Counted from the first letter of the stretch, positions 26,642 to 34,925 are shown. The stretch is 64,000 nt of DNA from Gammaproteobacteria bacterium (GCA_022825505.1 JAJDWR010000068.1:56066-120065), one strand, 5' to 3'. Made by a program: numbers and translations. The notes: generated by a model from the letters alone, not told the origin.

Positions 26642-27436
26642 GTGAAGATATTCGTCATCAGCCTGCGCACGGCCGAGACCCGGCGTGCAGAAGCGTCCGA
26701 ACAGATGGCCAGGTGCGACGTAGCGTTCGAGTTCTTCGATGCCGTTGACGGGACCGCCGGCCATGCCGACTGGTTTTCGGGAATTGATAACCGGCGTTTT
26801 CTGCTCAATACGCTTCGCCGCCAGCCGAAGCCTCAGGAAATCGGCTGCTACGCGAGTCACCTGTCATTGTGGAACAAGGCGATCTCCCTCGACCAACCCG
26901 TCCTTGTCCTTGAAGACGACTTCCAGCTTGAACCGGGCTTTGCCGAAGTCATCGGCGGGCTGGAACCGATGGTTAACGAATTCGGGTTCATTCGCCTGCA
27001 ATCCATGCACGGGCCGCGAGCGCCGCTGAAGCGCCTGAGGCCCGCCGCCTACGAAGTCCGGCGCCATGACGGAACGACCCTGCATTACCTGTCCGATCCG
27101 CCGCTCTATGCGCTGGCTTATGCCGTCAGCCCAGGGGCAGCCCGTGCTCTGGTACTGGCCAGCCGGACCCTGTTCGCACCCGTCGACAAGTTCCTGCAAC
27201 ACACCTGGATACACCGTACGCCCATCTACGTACTGGACCCGCCCGTGGTGAAGATGTCGCCGCAAGCCGAAATCTCGACCATTGGCGACCGAACCCGCAA
27301 GAGCAGGAACCCCATGGTGAATCTCAGCCGCGCCATTCACAAGGGCATCGGGGAATTCCACCGGCTGGGCTTTGACCGGGTGCAGTTCGCGCGGATGTCG
27401 GATTCCGGTCGCCCTCAGTTCGGAAAATCGAAATAA
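26642..27436 (+). CDS. Glycosyltransferase family 25 (LPS-type)
   Basis: A 264-residue cytoplasmic enzyme starting with GTG at 26642. The GT25 pattern is clear: MKIFVISL-type start (VKIFVISLRTAETRR), EIGCYASHLSLWNKAI near residue 60, the acidic LVLEDDFQLEPGF containing the metal-binding EDD, and YALAYAVSPGAARAL. GT25 enzymes add galactose or similar sugars to lipopolysaccharide core or O-chains. Here it stands alone, with no other polysaccharide genes nearby. Its 3' end overlaps the convergent dipeptidase gene by 22 bases. Confidence 0.85.
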   Translation: MKIFVISLRTAETRRAEASEQMARCDVAFEFFDAVDGTAGHADWFSGIDNRRFLLNTLRRQPKPQEIGCYASHLSLWNKAISLDQPVLVLEDDFQLEPGFAEVIGGLEPMVNEFGFIRLQSMHGPRAPLKRLRPAAYEVRRHDGTTLHYLSDPPLYALAYAVSPGAARALVLASRTLFAPVDKFLQHTWIHRTPIYVLDPPVVKMSPQAEISTIGDRTRKSRNPMVNLSRAIHKGIGEFHRLGFDRVQFARMSDSGRPQFGKSK

Positions 27437-28113
27437 GTATCCGGATAGGGTTCGTCGGCGAGGGTGAAATGCCACCACTCCCGGGCGTAGTGATTGAACC
27501 CGTGCGAGGTCATCACGTTCTGCAGCAGCGCACGGTTGGCGCGTTGCTGGGCTGTGACGGCGGGGCTGTCCGGCCAGGAAATCGGGCCGAAGAAATCGTA
27601 GCCCGAGCCCATGTCGAGTTCGTGGACAGCCCCGCTCTCATCGCGGTAGAAGATGGTGAGATCCACCGTGCTGCCCCGCGAATGGCCTGAGCGCGCGGCG
27701 ATGTAGCCCTCCTCGAACAGGTCCTCCTTGGCGACGTCGGGGTAGAAGTCCGGCTTGGTTCGCTGATCGTCGAGATCCTCGCCCCAGCGGACGAAGTGAT
27801 CCACGGCGCGCTGCGGCCGGTAAGCGTCGAAGACCTTCAGCCCGAGCCCGAATGGCTGGAGCTCGGCCTGGACGTCCGCCAGCGCGGCGGCGGCCGGCTC
27901 GGACAGGATCGCGTGTCCGTGCCCATAACCGTCAATGGGATGCCCGACGAAATTGTCGCCGGTGGCGTACTTGAGCTCGATTGCGATATCCGGAATCGCC
28001 TCATCCAGATACACGAAACCCTCCGGCAAGCCGGGACGTTCCTGGGCAAGGCAGCTCGTTACGCCAACCATGGCCAAGAGCGCAATTGACAGTAAAATGG
28101 GGGAGTACTTCAT
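27415..28113 (-). CDS. D-alanyl-D-alanine dipeptidase (VanX/DdpX-like, M15D)
   Basis: A 232-residue exported peptidase (signal peptide MKYSPILLSIALLAMVGVTSC... from 28113; an ATG at 28125 is also possible). The cysteine at the end of the hydrophobic run could mark a lipoprotein, but the context is weak. Zinc and catalytic residues match VanX: RSGHSRGSTVDLTIF supplies His and Asp, and REWWHF supplies the catalytic Glu and third His. VFDAYRPQRAVDHF is the conserved substrate-side segment. It hydrolyses D-Ala-D-Ala and is probably a cell-wall recycling or nutrient enzyme rather than a resistance factor, since no vanH, vanA or vanS/R genes are nearby. It is transcribed from a region with a strong dyad. 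Confidence 0.9.
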   Translation of the reverse strand: MKYSPILLSIALLAMVGVTSCLAQERPGLPEGFVYLDEAIPDIAIELKYATGDNFVGHPIDGYGHGHAILSEPAAAALADVQAELQPFGLGLKVFDAYRPQRAVDHFVRWGEDLDDQRTKPDFYPDVAKEDLFEEGYIAARSGHSRGSTVDLTIFYRDESGAVHELDMGSGYDFFGPISWPDSPAVTAQQRANRALLQNVMTSHGFNHYAREWWHFTLADEPYPDTYFDFPN

Positions 28114-28123
28114 CTGGTGCCTC

Positions 28124-28150
28124 ATGGACGATAATCGGATTATCGTCCAT
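28124..28150. promoter_or_regulatory. Perfect 12-bp-arm dyad between dipeptidase and small membrane protein genes
   Basis: ATGGACGATAAT (28124-28135) and ATTATCGTCCAT (28139-28150) form a perfect inverted repeat around CGG. It lies immediately upstream of the dipeptidase ATG at 28113 and 18 bases upstream of the ATG at 28169. The inner GATAAT/ATTATC arms resemble Fur-family half-sites, but the 3-base spacing is not that of a classical Fur box. A dimeric regulator controlling both genes is the likeliest meaning; a hairpin in either leader is the alternative. Confidence 0.6.
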
Positions 28151-28168
28151 TGCGAAGTCAAAGATTCG

Positions 28169-28390
28169 ATGTCTCGCAAGTGGTTCGGAAAAAAACTCTT
28201 CGGTGTAGGAATCGGTCCCCGTACCTGGGAAGGCTGGTTGGCCACCGGTGTCTACCTGTGCAGCCTCCTTTTGGTAGCGGAGTTTCTTGAAGCGTCATTC
28301 ACCACGAAGTTCTTGATCGTCGCCATGGTGAGCGCCGCGTTCATTGGCCTGATCTGGCTCACTTACGACCGGTCAAGCCATACCCACTGA
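28169..28390 (+). CDS. Small two-helix membrane protein
   Basis: A 73-residue protein (MSRKWFGKKLFGVGIGPRT...) with a basic N-terminus, a GPRTWEGWLATG turn and two hydrophobic segments (VYLCSLLLVAEFL and FLIVAMVSAAFIGLIWL). The frame is open further upstream, with an ATG at 28124 inside the dyad, but the 28169 start is preferred because the dyad looks regulatory. Short proteins with a 'xFGxGxxPxTWxGW' opening occur widely in bacteria without a known role. It diverges from the dipeptidase gene. Confidence 0.6.
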   Translation: MSRKWFGKKLFGVGIGPRTWEGWLATGVYLCSLLLVAEFLEASFTTKFLIVAMVSAAFIGLIWLTYDRSSHTH

Positions 28391-28443
28391 ACCGAGCCGT
28401 TCGCCCGAATCCACGGCCACGCGCCAAACAACTGTCCTGCCTG

Positions 28444-28481
28444 TTGACATATAAACTCTACTGTACTAGATTACTAGGACA
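28444..28481 (+). promoter_or_regulatory. Promoter with YtrA-type GntR operator
   Basis: TTGACA (28444-28449) and TAGATT (28467-28472) at 17-base spacing form a good promoter for the ABC operon. Overlapping the -10 is a dyad, TGTACTAG (28462-28469) and CTAGGACA (28474-28481) around ATTA, with one mismatch between arms. YtrA-subfamily GntR regulators often bind dyads of the TGTACTA type in front of their own ABC operons, so the GntR protein at 30105 is the probable ligand. Confidence 0.65.
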
Positions 28482-28502
28482 CTAAGTTTACGGATCGACA
28501 AG

Positions 28503-29351
28503 ATGCTCGAAGCCAGGCAAGTCAATTTCGGTTACGGACCCGATCCCCTGTTTCGCGACACGGACCTGACGCTCGCACCCGGTCACATTTACGGGCTGCT
28601 GGGGCTCAACGGCGCTGGCAAAACCACGCTCCTCAAACTCATGACGGGGTTGCTGTTCGCGAATTCAGGCGAGATCACCGCCTGCGGGCACGATCCCGCC
28701 CGGCGAGCCCCCGGGTTCCTCGCCAAGGTTTTCCTCTTGCCGGAAGAGCTTAACGTTCCCGGTGTCACCGGCAAGGAATACGTTGCTGCCCGCTCGCCGT
28801 TCTATCCGGATTTCGATCGGGCCCAGATGCAGCGCTACCTGGACGAATTTGAAATTCCCGAGCACAAAAAACTGACAGCCCTTTCCCACGGACAGCAGAA
28901 GAAGTTCCTGTTGTCGTTCGGCCTGGCCTGCAACGCGTCGCTGGTTCTCCTGGACGAGCCGACCAATGGGCTCGATATCCCCTCCAAGGGGCTTTTCCGG
29001 CGCTTGGTGGCGGAGGCAATGAGCGACGGTCAGACCATCGTTGTCTCCACGCACCAGGTACGGGACGTTGAGTCATTGGTCGACCTGATCGTGATTCTTC
29101 ACGAGGGCAAGGTGCTGTTGAACCGCACGGTTTCCGAATTGAGCGGAAACCTGAGATTTTCGGTCAGCGGAAACCGCCCGGAAGAAGGCAACGGGCTGAT
29201 CTATACCGAACGCACCGTAGGCGGCTACGCAAATGTCTTCAAGGATCGCGGCGGTGACGAAGGTGCACTGGACATGGAACTGCTCTTCAAGGCCGTCATC
29301 GCGAACCCGGCCGCCTGCGCCGCACTGCTCACAACGGAGAACCGGAAATGA
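28503..29351 (+). CDS. ABC transporter ATP-binding protein (YtrB-like)
   Basis: A 282-residue ATPase with Walker A GLNGAGKTT (residues about 35-43), signature LSHGQQKK, Walker B LVLLDEPTNGLD and switch histidine in VVSTHQ. A C-terminal extension of about 80 residues (ending ALLTTENRK) is typical of export-type YtrB/CcmA-like subunits. It is the first gene of a four-gene operon and overlaps the permease by ATGA. The substrate is unknown; related modules handle antimicrobial or envelope stress. Confidence 0.92.
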   Translation: MLEARQVNFGYGPDPLFRDTDLTLAPGHIYGLLGLNGAGKTTLLKLMTGLLFANSGEITACGHDPARRAPGFLAKVFLLPEELNVPGVTGKEYVAARSPFYPDFDRAQMQRYLDEFEIPEHKKLTALSHGQQKKFLLSFGLACNASLVLLDEPTNGLDIPSKGLFRRLVAEAMSDGQTIVVSTHQVRDVESLVDLIVILHEGKVLLNRTVSELSGNLRFSVSGNRPEEGNGLIYTERTVGGYANVFKDRGGDEGALDMELLFKAVIANPAACAALLTTENRK

Positions 29352-30115
29352 ACGAACATTTCTCCATCGAAAGACTTTGGTGGCTGCTGCGCGCCGACTT
29401 CACGGCCGGCTATCGCACGCTGCTGACAGTGTCGGGCACCCTGGCCGGCGTCATCCTGATCGCATCCCTGCTTTCGTTCGGCCCCGGCGGCGGAGGCCAG
29501 GAGTTCTTCACGTCGTGGTTTGGCGGCATGCTCTACATCTGGGGTGTCATTGCCTCGAGCCGCGCCTTCCGGGAACTTCACGACAAGACCCGGAACGAGG
29601 CGTACCTGCTGTTGCCCGCCTCCGCGGTCGAAAAGACCGTGGCCCGGCTGCTCGCCGTGACTGTCGGACTGGCCGTCTACCTGCTGGTCTTCACCACCGT
29701 GGCGTCGGTCCTCGTCGAGGCGGTATTCCTGTTGCTGCCGGGTACCGGTTACGGACTGTTCAATCCGCTCGACCCCGTGGTATGGCCGCTCATCTTCGGC
29801 TACTTCTTTCTGCAGTCCTTCTTCTTCCTCGGCGCGGCCTGGTTCAGGAGACGGCATTTCATCAAGACCAGCCTGGCCATCACCGTGGTCGGAATCGGGT
29901 TTGCCCTGTTCGTCATGCTCACGCTGCGGCTCACCTTTGCGACATTCGACATGTCCGACCTGGACGGCCTCATCGCGCGTGCGGCGGGATCCTACCAGGG
30001 GCTGTTTCAGGTGCTTGAGGCGCTGCGCGGGCTTTTTGCCATCGTGCTGCCAGTCGCCTGCTGGTCGATTGCCTGGCTGAGGGTGCGGGAGACACAGGTC
30101 AGCGATGGAATTTAG
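29348..30115 (+). CDS. ABC-2-type permease of the YtrA-regulated operon
   Basis: A 255-residue integral membrane protein with about six hydrophobic segments (for example LLTVSGTLAGVILIASLLSF, VGLAVYLLVFTTVASVLV, WPLIFGYFFLQSFFFLGAAW and SLAITVVGIGFALFVMLTL). RAFRELHDKTRNEAYLLLPASAVEK, a cytoplasmic loop typical of this group, lies after the second segment. It starts inside the stop codon of the ATPase gene and overlaps the GntR gene by 11 bases, so all three are translationally coupled. Confidence 0.85.
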   Translation: MNEHFSIERLWWLLRADFTAGYRTLLTVSGTLAGVILIASLLSFGPGGGGQEFFTSWFGGMLYIWGVIASSRAFRELHDKTRNEAYLLLPASAVEKTVARLLAVTVGLAVYLLVFTTVASVLVEAVFLLLPGTGYGLFNPLDPVVWPLIFGYFFLQSFFFLGAAWFRRRHFIKTSLAITVVGIGFALFVMLTLRLTFATFDMSDLDGLIARAAGSYQGLFQVLEALRGLFAIVLPVACWSIAWLRVRETQVSDGI

Positions 30116-30476
30116 CGAGCCCAGAAGCATTTACCTGCAGATCGCGGATCAGATCCGCGAGCGCATCCTGCAGGGCGAATGGCAGGACGGGGAACGGATT
30201 CCGTCCATCCGCGAACTGGCCATCGAGCTGGGCGTGAATCCGAACACGGTCACCAAGAGCTACCAGGCGCTGCTGGATTGGGGCATCGTCGCCAATCAGC
30301 GCGGGCGGGGTTACTTCGTCAGCGAAAGGGCTGCCGAGCGAGCGTTGACCGGGATGCGCGAGGAATTCGTGCGCGACGAGCTTCCAAAAGTGATTCGCGC
30401 CATGCAAACGCTGGGTATCGGCCTCGACGAAGTGGCCGGATACCTGGCCCGACAAGACGGAGACAAAGACAAATGA
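30105..30476 (+). CDS. GntR-family regulator, YtrA subfamily
   Basis: A 123-residue repressor: an N-terminal GntR winged helix (SIYLQIADQIRERILQGEWQDG; RIPSIRELAIELGVNPNTVTKSYQAL) and a short helical C-terminal tail without a large effector domain, which defines the YtrA subfamily. It lies inside the operon it probably represses, overlapping the permease gene upstream and the DUF2807 gene downstream. The candidate binding site is the dyad at 28462-28481. Confidence 0.92.
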   Translation: MEFSEPRSIYLQIADQIRERILQGEWQDGERIPSIRELAIELGVNPNTVTKSYQALLDWGIVANQRGRGYFVSERAAERALTGMREEFVRDELPKVIRAMQTLGIGLDEVAGYLARQDGDKDK

Positions 30477-31195
30477 AGACTAGCAAAATCGCACTCCTTT
30501 CACTGGGCGGTGTCGTCGCGGGAGCCATTCTGGTGGCCGCGGTGGTCGCGCGTGTCGCCATCGGCTGGGACGGACCGGCGCGGGCGCAGACCGACATCGA
30601 CCCTGGCGAGACGACAACGGCGAGCCGGGACCTCAGCGGATTCAGCAGAATCGAAATCAACGGCAGTTGGAGCGTTGCCGTCACCCGGGGAGACGAGTGG
30701 CAGGTGGATCTGTCCTATCCGGAAAATTATGTGGGTGGAATCGATGTATCGGTGAGGGGCGAACGGCTCAGCCTGGACGGTGCCGGGATGCGATCCTTTT
30801 TCGGTCGGTCAAATGCGCGATTCGGGGCTGACATCGTCATGCCCGCACTGGTGGAACTGGAAGCAGCCGGCAGCAGCCGCGTGACGCTGACGGGCTTTGA
30901 AGGCGAACAGCTCACGATCGACGCCGCCGGCGCGAATCAGATTACCGGCGAAGACGGCCGCTACGGCGAACTCGAATTGTCTGTGGCAGGCGTTAACGAC
31001 ATTCAGCTCGCCGGGGTCGCTTTCACCGATGCAGACGTGGAGCTTGCGGGCGCATCCAACCTGACGCTGACGATGGATGGCGGCGAGTTGACCGGAGGCC
31101 TGGCCGGCGCCGGGAAAATCGAATACTTCGGCACCGTCTCGCGGGAAGATATCGACGTCGCCGGATTCGGTTCGGTGGGACCGGCGGAACTCTAG
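30473..31195 (+). CDS. DUF2807 (head GIN domain) putative adhesin-like protein
   Basis: A 240-residue protein with an N-terminal membrane-spanning or signal segment (IALLSLGGVVAGAILVAAVVARV) and a repetitive beta-solenoid body (FSRIEINGSWSVAVTRGD; VELEAAGSSRVTLTGFEG; LELSVAGVNDIQLAGV; VELAGASNLTLTMDGG; AGAGKIEYFG) that matches DUF2807. Its ATG overlaps the GntR stop (ATGA at 30473). DUF2807 proteins often sit next to ABC/GntR or anti-sigma genes and may sense or modify the envelope; no reaction is known. Confidence 0.88.
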   Translation: MKTSKIALLSLGGVVAGAILVAAVVARVAIGWDGPARAQTDIDPGETTTASRDLSGFSRIEINGSWSVAVTRGDEWQVDLSYPENYVGGIDVSVRGERLSLDGAGMRSFFGRSNARFGADIVMPALVELEAAGSSRVTLTGFEGEQLTIDAAGANQITGEDGRYGELELSVAGVNDIQLAGVAFTDADVELAGASNLTLTMDGGELTGGLAGAGKIEYFGTVSREDIDVAGFGSVGPAEL

Positions 31196-31228
31196 CCCCC
31201 CGGCGGCAGCATCCCGATGCGGAACAGC

Positions 31229-31709
31229 CTAGGGCGATTGCCCCCTGTCCCGGAGAGCCAGAACCCGTTCGCTCAGGGAACGGTATGCAGCCTGCTCTTC
31301 CCGTGAGAGCTCTCCGGCCAGCAGATTGACGTGTTCGTAGGGGTCCTCCCGCAAATCGTAGAACTCTTCCTCGCCCCGGAACCGGACCAGCTTGTAGCGC
31401 CGATCGCGCATCGCATAATCACCGTTCGCCACGCCCGCAAGACCATCGTCGAAACGGTCTGCATAGAGCCAGTCCCGGCGGGATGGGGCGTCGGGGTTCG
31501 ACAGCGAGTACTGGAAACTCACTGAATCGTGAGTCACCTCATCCGGTATTGCCTCTGCCGGATCGATCCCGGCCATTTCCATGATGGTGACGAACAGATC
31601 CGTCGAGTTGACCAGGGCCTCGGACACGGCTCCGCGTTCAGCCCGCCGGACAGGGCAGGGCCGGGAGCAACACGACCGCCGTCCGCCAGATTCTCTTCTT
31701 CATGGCCAT
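31229..31709 (-). pseudogene. Internally deleted arylsulfatase remnant
   Basis: On the minus strand an ATG at 31709 (or 31703) begins a signal peptide (MKKRIWRTAVVLLPALPCPAG) that stops after about 20 residues. The adjacent frame then continues as ERGAVSEALVNSTDLFVTIMEMAG...YDLREDPYEHVNLL...LRDRGQSP, the C-terminal part of a type I sulfatase. The catalytic N-terminal region, including the formylglycine motif C/S-x-P-x-R, is missing. A large in-gene deletion that also shifted the frame explains both pieces. It follows the amidohydrolase gene by 7 bases on the same strand. Confidence 0.75.
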
Positions 31710-31716
31710 GGGATCT

Positions 31717-33003
31717 CTACGGTTGTTTGTATACGACCCCGCCCTTCATGACGAACTCGACCTGTTCGAGGATGCTGATATCCTCGAGCGGATTTCCGGA
31801 AACCGCAACCAGGTCCGCCTGAAGCCCTGCGGCGATCCGGCCCACCTGGTCCCCGACCCCCAACAGGTCCGCCGCACTGACGGTTGCTGACCGTATCGCC
31901 TCAGCGGGGGTCATGCCGAATTGCACCATTCGCGAAAACTGGCGGGCGTTGTCGCCGTGGGGGTACACCGCGCTGTCCGTGCCGTACACCATTGCGACGC
32001 CGGCCGCATGCGCTTGACTGAAGCTTTCCCTCTGAATCGCCCCGACTTCGCGCTCCTTGTCCAGAGACTCCGGCAATACGCCATTCGCTTCGCCTTCCGT
32101 GAGAATGTGCTCGGTGACGTAGATGTCCATGACGAAGCGCGTACCGTGCTCCTTCGCAAGTTCAATGACGTCATCGCTGAGGAAACTGGCGTGTTCGATC
32201 GAGTCGGCGCCGGCCAGGATCGCGTTGCGGATACCGGCGTTGCCATGGGCATGGACCGCAACCTTTCGTCCATGTGCATGGGCTTCGTCGACCAGCGCCT
32301 CCAGTTCCTCCAGCGTATACTGAATCGCGTCGAGCCGGGTTCCGGCCGACAGGACCCCGCCCGTCGAGCACGTCTTGATCAGGTCCACGCCGAACTTCAC
32401 GTTCTGGCGCACCATTTGCCGAATCTCCCAGGGTCCGTCAGCGACCCCGGTTTCCGTCACGCCGTACTCGTACGGCAACAGGTTGTTGTCGCTGCAATGC
32501 CCGCCCGTAATCCCGACCGGCGGACCGGAAACCAGCATTCTCGGTCCGGCCACTTCCCCGGCGGCGATCGCGTCGCGCAGAGCAACGTCTGCGTACCCCG
32601 GAGCGCCGACGTTGCGGACAGTCGTGAATCCGGCTTGCAAGGTAGTCGCCGCATTCTTGACGCCATTGATCGTCGCTTCCGGAAGTGAAACAACCAGCGA
32701 ATTCAGCCCGTGATCGTCGGAGTCGCTCAACAAGTGAGTATGGGCGTCGATCAGGCCGGGGAGAACGGTATAGCCAGAGAGATCAATGAACTCGGCACCC
32801 GTTGGAACTGGCGCACCGGTTGACAGAGTCACGGCAGCAATCGCGCCATCCTCTATGGCGATGATCCGGTTGTCGAGAATCTCTCCCGCCGCAACGTCGA
32901 TGATCGCACCGGCACGGATATACGTATCCGGTTCCGCATTGCTGACAGAGCCAACCAGCAATCCAATCGCGAGAATTCCCGAGTTGCGCGGCAAATCCAG
33001 CAT
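31717..33003 (-). CDS. Exported amidohydrolase (Xaa-Pro dipeptidase-like)
   Basis: A 428-residue metal-dependent hydrolase with a signal peptide (GILAIGLLVGSVSNAEP). Metal ligands are seen in LPGLIDAHTHLL (HxH near residue 75), VDLIKTCSTGG (bridging lysine), VAVHAHGNAG and SIEHASFL (histidines) and VYGTDSAVYPHG (aspartate). The order matches the group of imidazolonepropionase-related prolidases such as Sgx9260-type enzymes. It differs in detail from the amidohydrolase at 3071-4438 but belongs to the same superfamily. It is upstream of, and probably co-transcribed with, the dead sulfatase. Confidence 0.88.
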   Translation of the reverse strand: MLDLPRNSGILAIGLLVGSVSNAEPDTYIRAGAIIDVAAGEILDNRIIAIEDGAIAAVTLSTGAPVPTGAEFIDLSGYTVLPGLIDAHTHLLSDSDDHGLNSLVVSLPEATINGVKNAATTLQAGFTTVRNVGAPGYADVALRDAIAAGEVAGPRMLVSGPPVGITGGHCSDNNLLPYEYGVTETGVADGPWEIRQMVRQNVKFGVDLIKTCSTGGVLSAGTRLDAIQYTLEELEALVDEAHAHGRKVAVHAHGNAGIRNAILAGADSIEHASFLSDDVIELAKEHGTRFVMDIYVTEHILTEGEANGVLPESLDKEREVGAIQRESFSQAHAAGVAMVYGTDSAVYPHGDNARQFSRMVQFGMTPAEAIRSATVSAADLLGVGDQVGRIAAGLQADLVAVSGNPLEDISILEQVEFVMKGGVVYKQP

Positions 33004-33147
33004 TCGAGTAAACCTGAAGAGTGATGGGCCATCTTCATTGTGGCTTGCCTGCTGCCGACGTTACAAGCGTTTGCATGTGCCGCGATAGCATGTGCGGCGC
33101 AGGCATGGCAACCGACCGCGCGCGAACGGCAAAACAAACTGTCACTA

Positions 33148-33675
33148 TTATTTTTTCTGGCGTACTGTGCCCGGCGGCGATTCGTCGAAGTTTCGACCGT
33201 GCTTTTCCGCATGGATGCGGCGTCGGTTCCACGCGAGCCATTCTTCCCGTTCCTCCGCCCGGCCCTCGGCCTTGTGCTTCTCGATGACCGGAAGGACGTA
33301 TCGGTTCACCATCGCTTGATACACTGACATCGAAATTTCTCCCATTACGTTCACCGGTCGCGTCAGCAGCATCGCCACCATCGCGATGGCCGCGCCCACA
33401 TTGCTGAAATGGCCCAGCACGGCCACCGCCAAGTCGACGGCGCCCCACCATTGTTCCGTCGCGACCGCCCACTCGCCATTCATGTTATAGCCAATGCGCG
33501 CCAGCGCTACAAGCCACAGGAGCCCGACGATTCGGAAGAACGTCCTGGACTCGCCGCGCCGGGCCTTCCCGCCTCGATGGCATCGGCGTGGCCTATACTC
33601 CCACCACCATGGAGTACAGGCCGTTAGCCGACCGAATGCGACCCCGGAACCTGGCCGAGATGGTCGGACAGACAC
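33148..33675 (-). CDS. Unrecognised membrane protein with basic coiled tail (start uncertain)
   Basis: I do not recognise a named family. The frame encodes two hydrophobic segments (FFRIVGLLWLVALARIGY and LAVAVLGHFSNVGAAIAMVAMLL), the phrase GEISMSVYQAMVNRYVLPVIEKH and a charged helical tail (EEREEWLAWNRRRIHAEKHGRN). The 5' part of the frame (about 33600-33675) is antisense to the first codons of rarA and is proline/arginine-rich, so it is probably not translated. The next in-frame ATG is at 33483, but that would remove the first membrane segment; a rarer start near 33540 is possible. The coordinates therefore give the maximum extent. Confidence 0.5.
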   Translation of the reverse strand: MSVRPSRPGSGVAFGRLTACTPWWWEYRPRRCHRGGKARRGESRTFFRIVGLLWLVALARIGYNMNGEWAVATEQWWGAVDLAVAVLGHFSNVGAAIAMVAMLLTRPVNVMGEISMSVYQAMVNRYVLPVIEKHKAEGRAEEREEWLAWNRRRIHAEKHGRNFDESPPGTVRQKK

Positions 33676-34925
33676 ATGTGCTTGGGGGTGGTCAGCCGTT
33701 ACGGGCGCTGCTCGAAGGGCGCGGACTGCATTCGTTGATCCTGTGGGGGCCGCCGGGCAGCGGCAAGACGACCCTGGCGCGGCTGGTCGCGACCGGCTCC
33801 GACGCGGAGTTCATTGCGCTGTCCGCCGTCCTGGCTGGCGTCAAGGATGTCCGCTCCGCCGTTGACCAGGCGCGGATGGTTCGCTCCGGCGACGGTCGGG
33901 CGACCGTGCTTTTCCTCGACGAGGTGCACCGGTTCAACAAGGCGCAGCAGGATGCGTTTCTGCCCTTCGTCGAGGACGGCACGCTGGTCTTCATCGGCGC
34001 CACCACCGAGAATCCGTCATTTGCCCTGAACAATGCGCTGCTGTCGCGTGCCCGAACGTACGTGCTCAAACCACTGGATGCCGGGGATATCGAGCAACTG
34101 CTGCATCGCGCGCTGGAAGACTCCGAACGTGGACTCGGGAAGGTGCGGCTCGAGGTGGCGCCGGAACTGATCCGGCGACTCGCGGATTCGGCGGATGGCG
34201 ATGCCCGCCGCGGATACAATCTGCTGGAACTGGCCGCCGAACTGAGCGAGCAGGTCAACGGCCGCGCCATATTGACGCCCGGTACAGTCGACTCCGTGCT
34301 CCAGGGCAGCTACCGGCGCTTCGACAGGCAGGGCGACGTCTTCTACGACCAGATTTCGGCGCTGCACAAGTCGGTTCGCGGCTCGGACCCGGATGCGGCG
34401 CTCTACTGGTTGGTGCGAATGCTGGACGGCGGCTGCGACCCCCTGTACATCGCGCGGCGGCTGGTACGCATGGCCACGGAGGACATCGGTAACGGCGACC
34501 CGCGCGCGCTGCGCCTGACGCTGGACGCGTCGGAAAGCTATGAACGCCTGGGCAGCCCCGAAGGCGAACTGGCACTCGCTCAGGCAACGATTTTTCTTGC
34601 CTGTGCGGCCAAGAGCAACGCGGTTACCAATGCAATGTCCGCAGCCACCGGTGACGTCAAACGGTACGGCTCGCTGGACGTTCCGCCGCACCTGCGCAAC
34701 GCGCCCACCCGGCTGATGAAGGAACTCGGCCACGGCGAAGGATACCGCTACTCACACGACGAAGAAGGCGCGTTCTCGGCCGGGCAATCCTATTTTCCCG
34801 AAGGCATGCCGGAACAGACCTACTATCGGCCCGTCGATCGAGGCCTGGAACAACGCATCGCGGAGAAACTCAAGCGCCTGCGCCGCCTGAACCGGAAGGC
34901 ACGGGGACGCGATTCGACCGGCTAA
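33609..34925 (+). CDS. rarA: Replication-associated recombination protein A (MgsA/RarA ATPase)
   Basis: A 438-residue AAA+ clamp-loader-like ATPase acting at stalled replication forks. Walker A is GPPGSGKTT near residue 47, Walker B LFLDEVHRF, sensor 1 IGATTENPSF and the arginine finger region LSRARTYVL. The C-terminal tetramerisation domain contains DGGCDPLYIARRLVRMATEDIG. The ATG at 33609 is chosen over an in-frame start 21 bases upstream. In many gammaproteobacteria rarA sits between lolA and serS on their strand; here it is on the opposite strand and separated by a molybdenum hydroxylase pair, with which it overlaps tail to tail by 4 bases. Confidence 0.97.
   Translation: MEYRPLADRMRPRNLAEMVGQTHVLGGGQPLRALLEGRGLHSLILWGPPGSGKTTLARLVATGSDAEFIALSAVLAGVKDVRSAVDQARMVRSGDGRATVLFLDEVHRFNKAQQDAFLPFVEDGTLVFIGATTENPSFALNNALLSRARTYVLKPLDAGDIEQLLHRALEDSERGLGKVRLEVAPELIRRLADSADGDARRGYNLLELAAELSEQVNGRAILTPGTVDSVLQGSYRRFDRQGDVFYDQISALHKSVRGSDPDAALYWLVRMLDGGCDPLYIARRLVRMATEDIGNGDPRALRLTLDASESYERLGSPEGELALAQATIFLACAAKSNAVTNAMSAATGDVKRYGSLDVPPHLRNAPTRLMKELGHGEGYRYSHDEEGAFSAGQSYFPEGMPEQTYYRPVDRGLEQRIAEKLKRLRRLNRKARGRDSTG

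Noticed and set aside
27415..28113. Vancomycin-resistance locus
   Set aside because: The VanX-like dipeptidase stands alone; no ligase, lactate dehydrogenase or two-component genes are present, so a recycling role is more likely.
28124..28150. Fur box upstream of the dipeptidase
   Set aside because: GATAAT and ATTATC arms are present, but the 3-base spacer and flanks do not match the 7-1-7 Fur pattern; reported only as a dyad.
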